Shown here in pieces: positions 45,068 through 56,221 of a stretch of 64,000 nt of DNA. The stretch is from assembly GCA_963995505.1 (NCBI GenBank), contig OZ023186.1:20157570-20221569 (forward strand), given 5' to 3'. The notes under the pieces were generated by a model. The model ran no database searches, was not told where the DNA came from, and was given only the letters and a program-made list of their open reading frames with translations. The first letter of the stretch is position 1. Every line of letters starts with the position of its first letter. This stretch comes from Hypericum androsaemum. Lineage: Eukaryota > Streptophyta > Magnoliopsida > Malpighiales > Hypericaceae. Position numbers and translations under genes: made by a program.

Positions 45068-46625
45068 CCGGCAAGTACAACGAGTAATAGGCAGTCTTGT
45101 ATTTGGCAATCCAACGATATCTGAATTGAGTAATAATGATCTCTAATTAGCATCAACAAAAGTAGATGGCAACCGTTTGAATTGCAGATTAGATTAACAA
45201 AAGAAGTCGCATTACGTTGCCAAAAGGCCTGCCCCGTGATGCACAAGGCGTACATAAATTGGCAGAAGTCTGTGATCAATCCCTCACAAATGGTAAAAAT
45301 TTACTTGAATCACACGTTTATACTCACAATTCCATGAAGTAGTTGAACATATGTTTCTCTCTTTCAAGTGGGGTAGTGACATCCAACATTTGGCCAGACA
45401 TAGTTTGGAATCCCACCTCGTTGAACAAATCAAGCAACTGCACATAGTAAGGCTTATCCCTGAAGTGCTTCTTTAGGATCCTAAAGATATGAGCCTGCAG
45501 AAGTGCTGCATCATTCGTTGCAATCATGCCGACCTGCAATCGAAGGGGAACGAGAGGGAGAATTATGCGATTGCCATTACCATGTAGGTCAAGAATAGCA
45601 GCTGAGCAAGTTGATGAGAGAACCTGGGGCAATCTAAACCAGCAAGGTCGACCGCGACGAGTATAAGAGTTGTCCATAATGTCATCAACAACAAGCTCGA
45701 ATGCATGAAGCTGCAACGAAACATCGATCAGAAAGAGAAATCAAAGTAGGAAGGATCAAATTAAAGCTTGTTCCTGGAAGTAGAAATTGTTCGTACCCAC
45801 TCGATGCACCAACCAAGAACACAGACAAGAAAGCTCTGCTCCTCGGATGACTCTTTTCCGTCCTGCAACACTTTGTAGCAATCGACGACAGAAAATATCC
45901 GGTTTAGCTTACCTGTGAAGCAAAAGTTTAGACGGACCTGTCAAAAAAATGAGGCCTGCTTTGGGAGTGTGTTCGCAAGAATGAAACCGAGGAATTGACA
46001 AAATTCTTGCTAATGCTCCTCCAATGGAAATTCATTTTCTTGGTTGGAAAAGTTGTGATTCCTACCTCTTGGCACATTATAGTCCAGCATCTGCAAGGAG
46101 ATCAGAGGACATAAGGAAAAAACTTTAGCCAGTTAAGTTGGCAACCATTTCAGCAGAAAGAAATTAGAAAGGGAGGGAGAGTTATACTTGGTGTATCCAT
46201 TGACGAGATTTGTCAGTGAATTCAAAAGCCGGGTCATGGAGTAGCTCGGACTTCAACGTGGAATACACCTCCATAAGCTTCCTCTTTGCATCTTCATCCG
46301 TGTGAGTGATGGTTTGAGTTCGTCCTGAAGCAGGAGGCATTGTTGCCCTCTGCACGAAGGAATGAAGAAAGAAAGCACATATAACTAATTAAGTTGTTCA
46401 TCTCCACATAATAATCAATGGAATAATTGGATCACTTACACTTAGCCTGACCGTACAAAGCGTAGACATGAATTGACAGAATTTCAAAATTCCATTCATG
46501 TTGAGTATAATATGGTGTAAAAAAAATTGGATCCCACTCACCATATCATTAGCAACGCACTTGATTGAACCCTTTCGTGGGTTGGGAGGCTGAAGATGAA
46601 CAAGAGGAATACATCTTGTGATCAT
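45068..46625 (-). pseudogene. FPS-like copy 3, 3'-truncated
   Basis: Exons 1-7 are readable: transit-like MITRCIPLVHLQPPNPRKGS, the exon ending [50 protein letters not shown], an exon with SGQMLD, and YRWIAKYKTAYYSLYLP. Exons 8-12, with the second aspartate motif, are missing: homology ends near 44935 at a copia remnant. The reading frame of the remaining exons is open. It resembles copy 2 most (Phe at -5, Lys-Thr retained, shared flanks) but keeps Trp where copy 2 has a stop and keeps the exon 2/3 intron. Two or three short insertions lie in or beside its introns. Confidence 0.9.
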
Positions 46626-48371
46626 GTTTCTGCTCTTCTATTAAGGAAAAAATAAATTGAGAAATATATTTCTTCTCTTGACCGAACTGGGGCTAAAAGC
46701 TTCAAACTGCTGGTCTCTTGTCAAGGTTAAGACATAAATACAAGTAGTGATCACCTTGCAATATGTTAATTATATCTCTAAATGTTTATCCATATACTTA
46801 TGGGGTAGGGTTTCGTCCTGACATACTGAGACCCGAGGAAGATGCGTGTGGGGAGAAGCCGTGAAAGACGACTTTGACTCGGGACACCTCTTTGGTCTTT
46901 ACTTGACCATATTGTGTTTGAAAGAACCGCTAACCAAGAGGTTACGAGTTTGTTGTCTTGAAAACGTAATAATAATGTTAATTCAAGTTTGAGCTCGGTA
47001 GTATCTTTAAAATGCAACCAAAAATTTCAATGAGTACATAACATTGATGCGTTTACAAATATTCGAATTCAGAATTTCTTTGTTAAATTAGAAAAATTCT
47101 CGAATAAGTAGTCCAACATTGGAATAAGGGCCATGCAATTGAGATCCGGTCGTCAAGATGGACTACTAAATGGAGGGTTTTTTACTTTTTTCATGTTTTC
47201 CGACTTTGAAGTCGGTTTAAAAAGTTCTCTTTTCAGGTGTACGGGTTATTTTTTTCGTCAACTTTCTCCGGTTTATGAAACTTTTTTTTTTCGGACTGGC
47301 CTGGTGTACGAGATCTTTTCCCGTAGAGCATGAACGAGAAAAGATCTCGTACACCGGGCCATTACTAGGGTGCCCGATTATTCTGCAGTAAAAGCAGAAT
47401 TCGTGAAGCCTTGACGCCCTCGCTCTCCCTTCTTGCCACTTCCCCTTCCATTCGATTATTAGATAATGTTTGGATTAGACTAAATATTGAGATTTAATTA
47501 TTGCAATTAGCAGGAGAGGAGGTTTAGTGAAGGCGAGGTCTGGACAGTTAGGAGCGAAGAAAGGATGGAGGCTGGGAGAGAGTCGCAGCTGCAATTAGGT
47601 AAAGCGAAGGGCACCAACGCCACTGTTGTATGGGCACTAACACCGTTTGTTTATTTTTTGTGCATTTCCGTGGAGCAACGTTAAGATATTCTAATTTGGA
47701 AATGGTTTGGACTAGTTAGTTTCTGATTAATTACAAGGCTAAATTCTGAAAACGTGAACTATAAGGTACTAACAGGTACTTTTCCTTGTTTTAAATATCT
47801 GATCTTTTTGGGCGCTCCCAGAACCCGATAAGCTCTGTGGAATTTTCGTTTAACGACGTAACTATATTGTGGTTTTTCTGTACTAAGTGCGGTACTTATC
47901 ACAAAATTATCGCTTCCTAGAATCTTAATTATTGAATATAGGAGAGGGAGTAAAATTTTCGTTCGACGCGAAGTGAGATTTAAGCGTTTTGAGAATTGGT
48001 ACGGAGTTAGATAGAGTTTTTTTTATAAATAATCGAATAATTTAATTTTCTCTGATATGAATTTATATAGTTATAAGTTATAACTATATAACAAATAATT
48101 TTAGGAAAAAGAGAAGTTACTCCACTTCAATGCCAACCATTGGATGCTGAATGCCGGCACAAGTATGATTAGGAAATCCGGTACATGAAATACAAATTAC
48201 ATCAAATTTATTTGAAAAAAGAGAGAAAACTACGTCTCTAAGATTAAGTGAAATAGAAATTAAACTAAACTTATTCGCGAAAAGTAAATAGAGAGAATAC
48301 TACGTCTCGAAGAACAAGACATTTCGAGATGGTACATAAGAGGATCACAAAGCGATCTGTGTGGTTGCTTA
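46626..48371. other. intergenic between FPS-like copies 3 and 4
   Basis: Upstream sequence of copy 3 shared with copy 2 (46767-46950), then AT-rich DNA. 47325-47360 contains an inverted repeat of GAAAAGATCTCGTACACC with 47310-47325. 48170-48371 is the 3' flank shared with copy 1. No gene was seen. Confidence 0.5.
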
Positions 48372-50733
48372 TCAAAATCTTTTCGTCTTCTCGATCGCTA
48401 TTGTCCAAATAGCTTGGACAACTTTGCATGGATGCTTCTCAACAGACTTCTTTAACTCTTCGTATCCCTCTATCTCGTACTGTTTGTACATATTCTGCAC
48501 AATTACGCAATCAATCACTAGAAAATTATTTGTCAGCTTGATTTATACGAAAAATGTCATCGTAGTCCCAAACCTGAAGGTCGAGAGACACATAAACTTC
48601 TTTCACTTTGGCAACACGCGTCGGATCAGGTTTCCCGTAGTTCTCCTGAAAAAAAGCACTTTGAGTGAACAATCTTATGCTTATGATGATTGATGATAAT
48701 ACATTCCAAATTTGGGAAGGAGCTTCTAGCTTACATGGAGGATTTTCTTTTGTATCTCATTAGCATGTTCTAGTGCTTTGACAATGAACCAAGAGCACTT
48801 GCCATCTTCAATATCTGTCCCATCCTGAGAAATGAAGCATGATTAACAAACATTTTAACCATAGAGAGAAGCGGATAAATTAATAGACACATAATAAAAT
48901 GCGCTTTACATTTTCCGGATGAATTGAATGCCCAACGATTTCTTCTATACAAGATAATATGTTTATGTCTTAAAAAACATACCTTACCGGTCACCTCTGG
49001 GTCTTCAAAGCAATCTAGATAATCATTCTGCAGAATGTTCATGCACATAACAATATGAAATTTGAAATTAGCTTGGAACATATTTTGAGGAAAAAAAACC
49101 TCAAGCTAGCTATTTAAGCATGTAAATTACCTGTATTTGGTAATACGTTGTGATCTCAACAAGTATGTCCTCAACTTCATAATGGTCATTTAGACGCTCA
49201 CCTGCCAAAATCAATGCACATGCAACCTATACGTAGCAATAATTAGACTTACTTGGACAGAACAACATCATATATGGCTCAATCTTGAAGAAGGTAACAC
49301 CTACTCACCGGTAGATAAACCAAACAATAAACACCCTTATACTTGGCAATGCGACGATATCTGTAATTTTTCGATAAGTAGATATATTATTAACTCTAGG
49401 AAAAAATGTTTCAAGTTACATCATAGTTTCATCACGTTTTACTTACAATTCCATGGAGTATTCGGACAGATCTGTCTCTCGCGGGGTAATGGCATCCAAC
49501 ATTTGTCCGGACGCAGTTTGGAATCCGACCTGCGCAATCACAGTCTCTAGTTTCCATCATATTGCTTCATCCACCTTCATCCAGGGAATTAGGAAACACG
49601 ATCACCTCGTTAAATAGATCAAGCAACTGCACGTAATAAGGCTTCTCGCTGAAGTGCTTCTTGAGGATTCTGAAGATGTGACTCTGCAGAAGTGCTGCAT
49701 CATTTGTAGCAATCGTGCCGACCTGCGAACGGAACAAAAAGCATCATCCAATTGCTGTTACACCCAGATTATGCAGAAGATGGCAAATCATTCACCTGGG
49801 GCAATCTAAACCAACAGGGTTGACCGCGACGATCATACGAGTTGTCCATGATGTCATCAACAACAACCGTGCTTGCTTGAAGCTGCAACATTGAATTGGA
49901 AAGACAGAGTAATTAGGAAGAATAGAATTAAGATTATTCGCGGCAAGTAGACAATATTAGCTTAATTTGATCCTCCATACCCATTGAATGCACCAACCAA
50001 GAACGCAGAGGAGGAAGTTCTCCTCATTAGATAGCTCTTCTCTTCCCTGCAATAGCTGGTAGCAACTGATGACGGTCCATATCCGGTTTAGCCTACCTGT
50101 GATGATAATCAATGAGGCAAAATACTCGTCGAATCACTAATTATTCTCTTTTTCGATTATACAGCTCATGAAAGTTGATGTTCCTACCTCTGGGCACATT
50201 ATAGTCCAGCATCTGGAGGCAGATCAGAGGACATAAGGAGAAATTAATTAGTACCCTTAGCCAGTTAAGTTGGAAACCATTTCAACAGAGAGAAATAACA
50301 GAGAGAGAGAGAGATACTTGGTTGATCCATTGACGAGATTCATCGGTGAATTCGAAAGCCGGGTCGTGGAGTAGCTCCGCTTTCAACGTGGAATACACCT
50401 CCAAAACGTTCCTGGTCGCATCCCCCGCTGCTGATTCCTCATTCCTGAGGGTTCCAATGTGTCCTGAAGCACTCTGCAGGAAGAGAACAGAAGAAAAAGA
50501 AAGATCATGAACACCAACAATATTAATGTATGTAATAATTTTCTCGGACTTCCCGACTTAATACGATGGTTAAAATTCTAACGTACGGTTGTAGCAGCAG
50601 CACATGACTTGATCGAACCACGAGGTGGCCATGCAGAGACAATTAGGTTAACAGGACGTGCAGGCGCCCAGTATGGCTTTCCTGGTTGAAAAGGAATTTC
50701 CTTCACGGGATTGATAATGCATCTTCTCATCAT
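48372..50733 (-). CDS. FPS-like prenyl diphosphate synthase, copy 4 (intact, NDYLD variant)
   Basis: Thirteen exons in frame from 50733 ([20 protein letters not shown], plastid-transit-like exon 50733-50587; exon 2 50473-50318) to a stop at 48372, about 402 codons. It shares copy 1's signature: [41 protein letters not shown] and terminal KTKRF. Lys-Thr is Lys-Gly (YKGVYC). Compared with the other three copies it has an additional 76-bp intron (49530-49605) between ..LDLFNE and VGFQTAS.., and it keeps the intron after MLDYNVPRG that copy 1 lacks. No stops or bad splice sites were found. It is probably expressed and enzymatically altered relative to FPS. The product cannot be read from sequence. 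Confidence 0.9.
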
Positions 50734-51830
50734 ATTTCTGCGCTACAAGTTTCAATCTGCTGTTTGTGCTTGGCAAATTAAGTTCCGACGATGGCCATAT
50801 ATTTATATATATATAGTAGAAACCAACAAGATGACGTTGTTCTGGCTTCGAGTGCAAGTTGTTGAAATTTTAGATTGAATACGAAAATTATAATACGATT
50901 TCATTCTGACTATACCAGCTCTGACAAGAAATGGACATGCAATTAAGATTAGATACCGCCTTCAAGGTCGGCTACCAAAATGGACATATATTGCATTGGA
51001 TTTATTAATGTATTGTGATACCCTCTAAATAATATGTTCCATCCGAAAAGGTTAAGTGATTTGTTTGATACTATCTATACTAACAAGGTACACCTTATTT
51101 TTCAAATATCTTGAGAAAATTTCAGGGTTAAATGTGCTTGATATGAGGTAGTTTTAAGATGGGTGACCTTTTTGGAGGTTTCTAGGATGCGTGTGAGTTA
51201 AGGCAAAACACGTGAGGAAAAAATTGTGTTTGTTAAATAACGGGATGTTATGCTCACAAAAAAGTTTTCAAATAACGTGGGTGATCTGCCAATTGCAGTT
51301 AATAGTGTTCCTTGCACTTCATGTCCATTTAGTAGTCCATCTTGACTTCTACAGAAAAAAATTAGTCCATCTTGACGACCGGATCCTAGTTGCATTGCCT
51401 TTATTCCAATGTTCTTTTACCCAAATCAGCAACCTCTATCGATGGACGTAGATTTTCTATATAAAATTTATAATATTCGTAGTTGTAGAATCTTATTTAT
51501 TAATAATTATTTTTATAGTAATTTTTATAATAGTAAAATTTGAAACTTAATATAAAACTTTTTTAAATAAATTAAATTTTTTTATCACTTAAAACAATTT
51601 CGGATAGATTTGATTTCTTCTATTTACGTCGTAACCTTTGAAGAAGGTGCAAACTTGTAAGAAATCAAGTCATCTTGTCGTCTCAACACGTAAGCATGCA
51701 TGCAGTATTAACTAAGCAGCTTTGAACGCATTCCAGTCAAGTCAAGACCACAAGACTTATTTCTCCTGTACATTTTGGACTACTAACGGACAAATTTGCA
51801 ACCCACATTCACTGCTAGTATAATATGACC
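50734..51830. other. upstream region of FPS-like copy 4
   Basis: A TATA-like run lies at 50795-50816. 51320-51800 repeats the block found upstream of copy 1 (25877-26345), with a partial internal duplication of TTAGTCCATCTTGAC. No gene was seen. Confidence 0.5.
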
Positions 51831-52195
51831 TTAGTTTTAAAAATTGTGGTTCGACTCGTGTTTATACAGCTCCGGTCGGATAGTCAAAATTGGGTTAGAC
51901 CGAATGGTTCGCACTGATTTTTGATTCAGACTATTCAATTTGACCAAATTTTATCCAAATCAGCAAAAATTAAAACAAAAATTCATATCATATGCTCAAT
52001 TTTTTTAACTCAACAAAGGAAATGGACTTTGTATGTTATAAATTGGTTGATATTTCTAAAATGTGAATTTTGAAACCTATATTTTGACTATTTGGTCTAC
52101 ATATTATTCGAATAATAGTAAAAAAAAAATAAAAAGTGTCCGGTCTGACGGACCAAAATATAGGTCGTACCAAAATTCATATTTTAAAACTATGG
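51831..52195. mobile_element. small TIR element (MITE-like)
   Basis: Ends TTAGTTTTAAAA and TTTTAAAACTAT are near-perfect inverted repeats, matching the ends of the element at 32304-38861. The interior carries GGTTCGACT / GGTCTGACGGACC words. About 365 bp and non-coding. A clean target duplication was not seen. Confidence 0.6.
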
Positions 52196-53619
52196 TTATA
52201 TTTTTACTAGTATTAGGAGTTGAGCACCAGCTTAAATCCAATTCTTATAAGTGAATCAAATATTTTATTACTTGTATTAACTCTTACTAGTATAATATGG
52301 CTATTTCTTAGTTTATAACATCTGATCTCTAGACGTGCAGTAAACCGCCTAACCAAAATTTGAAATTTGACAAATCTCTCATAACAATTATTTAACACTA
52401 GTGTATTTTTAATAGTTTGAAATCAAGATTTCTTGATTAAATTAGTACAACTTTATTAAATTAACCAGATTCGTTGGTACAATATATAGTTATTATGTCA
52501 TGTGATGTGATATGATTTCGGATTAAATACAGTCCGGTACATTGTATCATTCAAAAATTCCGAAAGACCCCGACTTTTGGAATTGCCCAAAAAACTCTTT
52601 AACTATAAACAAATACAGTTTAGCCCCTGCATCTGAGAAAGTGTTCGATCCATCCACGTAATTTGGAAAACGTACTGAATCGTTCTTTTTTTTTCTCGAT
52701 CGTCCCTATGTTCACTTTTCCACCAAGCCAGTTGCATTTCTGGTGTCGACCAACAAGTCAACAACAATATTCCAAGAATTTTCCTATTTCAAACACGCTA
52801 AAATAAAAAGTAATATAGTATCTTGTACAAACTAAAAAAACTGTCCATCCAAAAAGACCGAGATCCTAGGGGGATGATCAAAATGGATGTGTTTGGAGAT
52901 GAGAGATTTTACTTTTGGTCAAGTGGTGATTCAAAAAAATTGTTACAATTTCTAGAATTATGAGTAAATTTTGGTACTTTTAAATAGTGAGTGGTCAAAG
53001 AAGTTGTGGAAATTCAGTTGATACTAATAAATTTGATTTGTAAAATATTATAGACAAAATAATATTAAATTATTTTGATTAATTAATTTTTTCAAACATC
53101 AAATACGATTTACTAATAGTACATTTCGTCCAACTACATAGATTGAATATTAGTTGTACTAAAAAGATGATCACATCGATAGACAGAACAAGTCCTACGG
53201 AATCAAAAGAAGATCGAAGGACCCGTCGGCTGCCATAGCACTAACCAAGGTAAGAACCTTGAAGAATGTGCCATTTAGTAGTGAACATTAAGACAGTTTT
53301 TTTTTTTTGAGGGAATAAACATTAAGAGGTTGACTACTCCATCTTCTCTCTGGGGCAACTTAATCTCTGGTTTGTATAATTTCTGCACTACTTCAACTTC
53401 TTCTGTCCCTCTCGTAGTGGGCTGGAGTATTTGGACGGATATTTGCAAAATACAAGCTAAGCAACCTATGCTCTTTAATGACTTAGCAACGGGTATCCGA
53501 TTAAAGTTAGGTATCCACAAAAAATTAATAAATGTGTCAAGACCATATTAAAATAAATAAATTTTAATACCTTATTAAAATCTAACAAGGTGCTTTCAAT
53601 CCCAATTTGTACCAAATCA
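52196..53619. other. AT-rich intergenic
   Basis: No supported gene, RNA or repeat array. A short frame at 53330-53551 shows no recognisable domain. Confidence 0.45.
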
Positions 53620-53639
53620 AACCCATCTTAATTTGTCGA

Positions 53640-53820
53640 TGTCTCTCCTCCCCCGCTCTCCCCCCCTCCCCAGATCTCCCCCTCCCGCTCTCCCCCCTCC
53701 CCCGACCTCCCCCCGCTCTCCCCCCCTCCCCAGCTCTCCCCCTCCCGCTCTCCCCCTCCCCCGACCTCCCCCGCCCCCCCTCCCCCCATCCCGCACCTTT
53801 CCCGAGCCCCCAACCTCCCC
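53640..53820. repeat. CT-rich tandem repeat in LINE leader
   Basis: Imperfect repeats of CCCCCTCCCGCTCTCCCC with a longer ~60-bp period. The proline-rich or glycine-rich frames here are low-complexity artefacts. Confidence 0.85.
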
Positions 53821-53883
53821 CCCGTGGCTGCCAGAGGGGTTGGTCTCTACGACCACCCCTCCGGTTTCGTTATGTATTAATTA

Positions 53884-55986
53884 ATGTTTCCCTCGGCTAG
53901 GGCTTCGAGTTCCACCACCGTCGCTGCTGTTCCGATGTCTTCAACGGCCTCGTTGAGATCCTCAGATGGAGGTTTTCAGCCGCCGTCGCTTAATCCCTGC
54001 CCTTCGCTAGGGATGGATTCGCTTCAATCCAGCATCCTTCCTCTCCTTCACCAGTTCTACACCTCCCTTGCCCCATTAGTCGGTAACCCTTCACAGGCGC
54101 TGGCTCGTGGGTTGACAGAGGGTGTGGGGCAGGCTGCGGAGGGTGCGAGGCCTACACCTTCGGGAGATATACAAGCGAGCAAAGATGGGGTTGCGGAGAC
54201 TATTGTGACACCGACTCCTAAGGCTCCAGCGGAGAACGCCATGAAGAAGATGTCCTACGCAGCCGCACTCCACCCGCGATCTGACCGGGTCCAAGAAGGT
54301 ACGTATATTAAGCCAGTCTTCGATGGCGAGCATATGGTCGTTGAATTGGATGCAGATAGATCATCAGTTTGTGCAAATTTTGGGAAGCGCGCTTTGATTG
54401 GAAGGTTAGTGATGCCGAGAGGCACCAAACCTTGCTCAACATTTGACTTGAAAGCTGCTATCTCCAAAGTTTGGTCTGTGCAAGCGTGGAAGTTGCTTCC
54501 TCTTGGCCTAGGGTACTTTGGTTTTCAGTTTGAGAAGGAGCAAGATAAGGACGTGGTCTGGAGCTCTTCTGATTGGAGACTTCCTCAGGGATGTCTTTAC
54601 TTGCAGCCATGGGTACCCTATTTTAAGCCCACGAAGGTTTCCTCGACTCTTACAAAGGTATGGATTACATTAGGGGGGTTGAGCATGGAGCATGTCGCTA
54701 ATGATATCATACTTGGACTAGCTGCGGCCATTGGTAACCCCATTCGATCAGACTTGACTGCATTAAATAGGTTTAATGGCGCTTTGGTACGGGTTTTGGT
54801 GGAACTAGACATGTCCAAGCCTCGTCGGAAAGAAGTTGTATTGAAGCTTGAGGAGGGCACGGTCTTAGTTGATGTGGTGTACGAGAATTTGCCTCTTTTC
54901 TGCGAGCATTGCAAAATCATTGGTCATGATTTAGACTCTTGCCGAAAACTGCACCCACGGGTTGAGGGTCCCAAGAGGTCCGTGGGGAAGCAGGTGTGGC
55001 AACAAAAGAATGAGTGCTCCCCTAGTTCACCAACCAGCATTGAAGTTGAGGAGTGCTCATCTCTTGCCCTTATTACTGTATTGGAAAATTTTGTGCAACA
55101 GGTAGTACGCAAAGAGGAGGATCAAGAGGATGGTGATTCGGTGGTACTTCAGGTCCCTGATGATGCGAGGGAAGAGGGTGAAACTCTACCTGGTGACAAA
55201 GAGGGTGAAACTCTACCGGGTGATAAATGTTCTCCATTAAGTACAGGTCAGAATGATTTGGTCCAGTTGATGGTGCTTGATGAAGTTCCTAAGCAGTCTC
55301 CAATGCCAAGTACAAATAACTTAGAGGGGGATTGTGGTGTAATGATTGAGGAGGTTTCGCCCTCCCAAGATACAGGTCAGGTATCTTTAGGCCCGATTAT
55401 AATAGAGCCGTTGACGCCAGCTTCACATGTGACTGACTCATCGGGTTCTAAGCCTAGGTCATCATCGGGCAAGAAAAAGGGGCGCAAGAATGGCCCTTCC
55501 TCGGCTGAGTTATTGGCATCACTGTCTCCTGAGGATTTGGCAATAGTTGAAGCTAGGAAGGCAGCATATGTTGCAGCGGGTGGGATTTTACCTACTAGCT
55601 CATTCAGTTCAAAGGGCTCCAAGCATAAAGGTTTGAAACCGGGTTTCCTTGGCAAGGGAACCCCAATAATACCGGGACCGTCCACATCTATTTTGGGCAG
55701 CGCCTCTGCTTTACCTACTACAGATCCCATGCCTATCCCAGGTCAAGAGGGCAATGGGGTTGTTGTTTTTTCTAACAACGATGATCTTCCGGACTCGTTG
55801 AAGTTCATGGGTTCGATTACGAAGAAGATGAAGAACAATTGGGCGGACGAGGCGGATTCTCAGCCGGACATGGAAGAATCAACTTTACCACCTGCCAAGA
55901 ACATTCGCTTTCAAGCGAGGAAGCAGGCTGGGACTACCTATGCCAGTAAGGATCTACGTTGGCTGGAGTATGAGGTGGACTTTTGA
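53884..55986 (+). CDS. LINE ORF1 protein (DUF4283 + CCHC zinc knuckle), intact
   Basis: 700-codon frame. Residues ~120-330 are a DUF4283 domain (CANFGKRALIGRLVMPRG, FQFEKEQDKDVVWSSSDW, VWITLGGLSMEH), followed by the zf-CCHC_4 knuckle CEHCKIIGHDLDSC. A long acidic/Ser-rich tail contains a direct repeat of EGETLPGDK and a Lys-rich SGKKKGRKNG. ORF1 proteins of this type bind element RNA. No in-frame stops, so the insertion is young or the frame is maintained. Confidence 0.93.
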   Translation: MFPSARASSSTTVAAVPMSSTASLRSSDGGFQPPSLNPCPSLGMDSLQSSILPLLHQFYTSLAPLVGNPSQALARGLTEGVGQAAEGARPTPSGDIQASKDGVAETIVTPTPKAPAENAMKKMSYAAALHPRSDRVQEGTYIKPVFDGEHMVVELDADRSSVCANFGKRALIGRLVMPRGTKPCSTFDLKAAISKVWSVQAWKLLPLGLGYFGFQFEKEQDKDVVWSSSDWRLPQGCLYLQPWVPYFKPTKVSSTLTKVWITLGGLSMEHVANDIILGLAAAIGNPIRSDLTALNRFNGALVRVLVELDMSKPRRKEVVLKLEEGTVLVDVVYENLPLFCEHCKIIGHDLDSCRKLHPRVEGPKRSVGKQVWQQKNECSPSSPTSIEVEECSSLALITVLENFVQQVVRKEEDQEDGDSVVLQVPDDAREEGETLPGDKEGETLPGDKCSPLSTGQNDLVQLMVLDEVPKQSPMPSTNNLEGDCGVMIEEVSPSQDTGQVSLGPIIIEPLTPASHVTDSSGSKPRSSSGKKKGRKNGPSSAELLASLSPEDLAIVEARKAAYVAAGGILPTSSFSSKGSKHKGLKPGFLGKGTPIIPGPSTSILGSASALPTTDPMPIPGQEGNGVVVFSNNDDLPDSLKFMGSITKKMKNNWADEADSQPDMEESTLPPAKNIRFQARKQAGTTYASKDLRWLEYEVDF

Positions 55987-56221
55987 TGCGCCGCGTTTGA
56001 TCGCTTTAGATCATTGTTTCCTTCATCGGCCTCGCTATCCCTCAAGTTTGTAGGGTCGAGTTCTTCTTTATGGCGATAGGCTTGCTGTTTTGCGGTTTTC
56101 TATTCGGCCTTTGTGTTTGGCTTCTCTCCTGTTTTCTTTTTCCCTTCCTGTAACTTTTTCGTTTCTTTGAGTAATAAAGTTTCTTTTCGCCTAAAAAAAA
56201 ATAACCCATCTTAATTTGTCG

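Larger units (their letters stand above)
53639..56202 (+). mobile_element. ORF1-only LINE with perfect 19-bp TSD
   Basis: A direct repeat AACCCATCTTAATTTGTCG at 53620-53638 and 56203-56221 brackets a CT-rich leader, a complete ORF1, a short 3' UTR with AATAAAG and a poly-A tail at 56192-56201. There is no endonuclease or reverse transcriptase between them. The intact ends show that this short form itself was inserted, presumably by another LINE's machinery. Confidence 0.93.

Noticed and set aside
53607..53900. Proline-rich and glycine-rich small frames
   Set aside because: Low-complexity CT repeat in the LINE leader, open in several frames at once.
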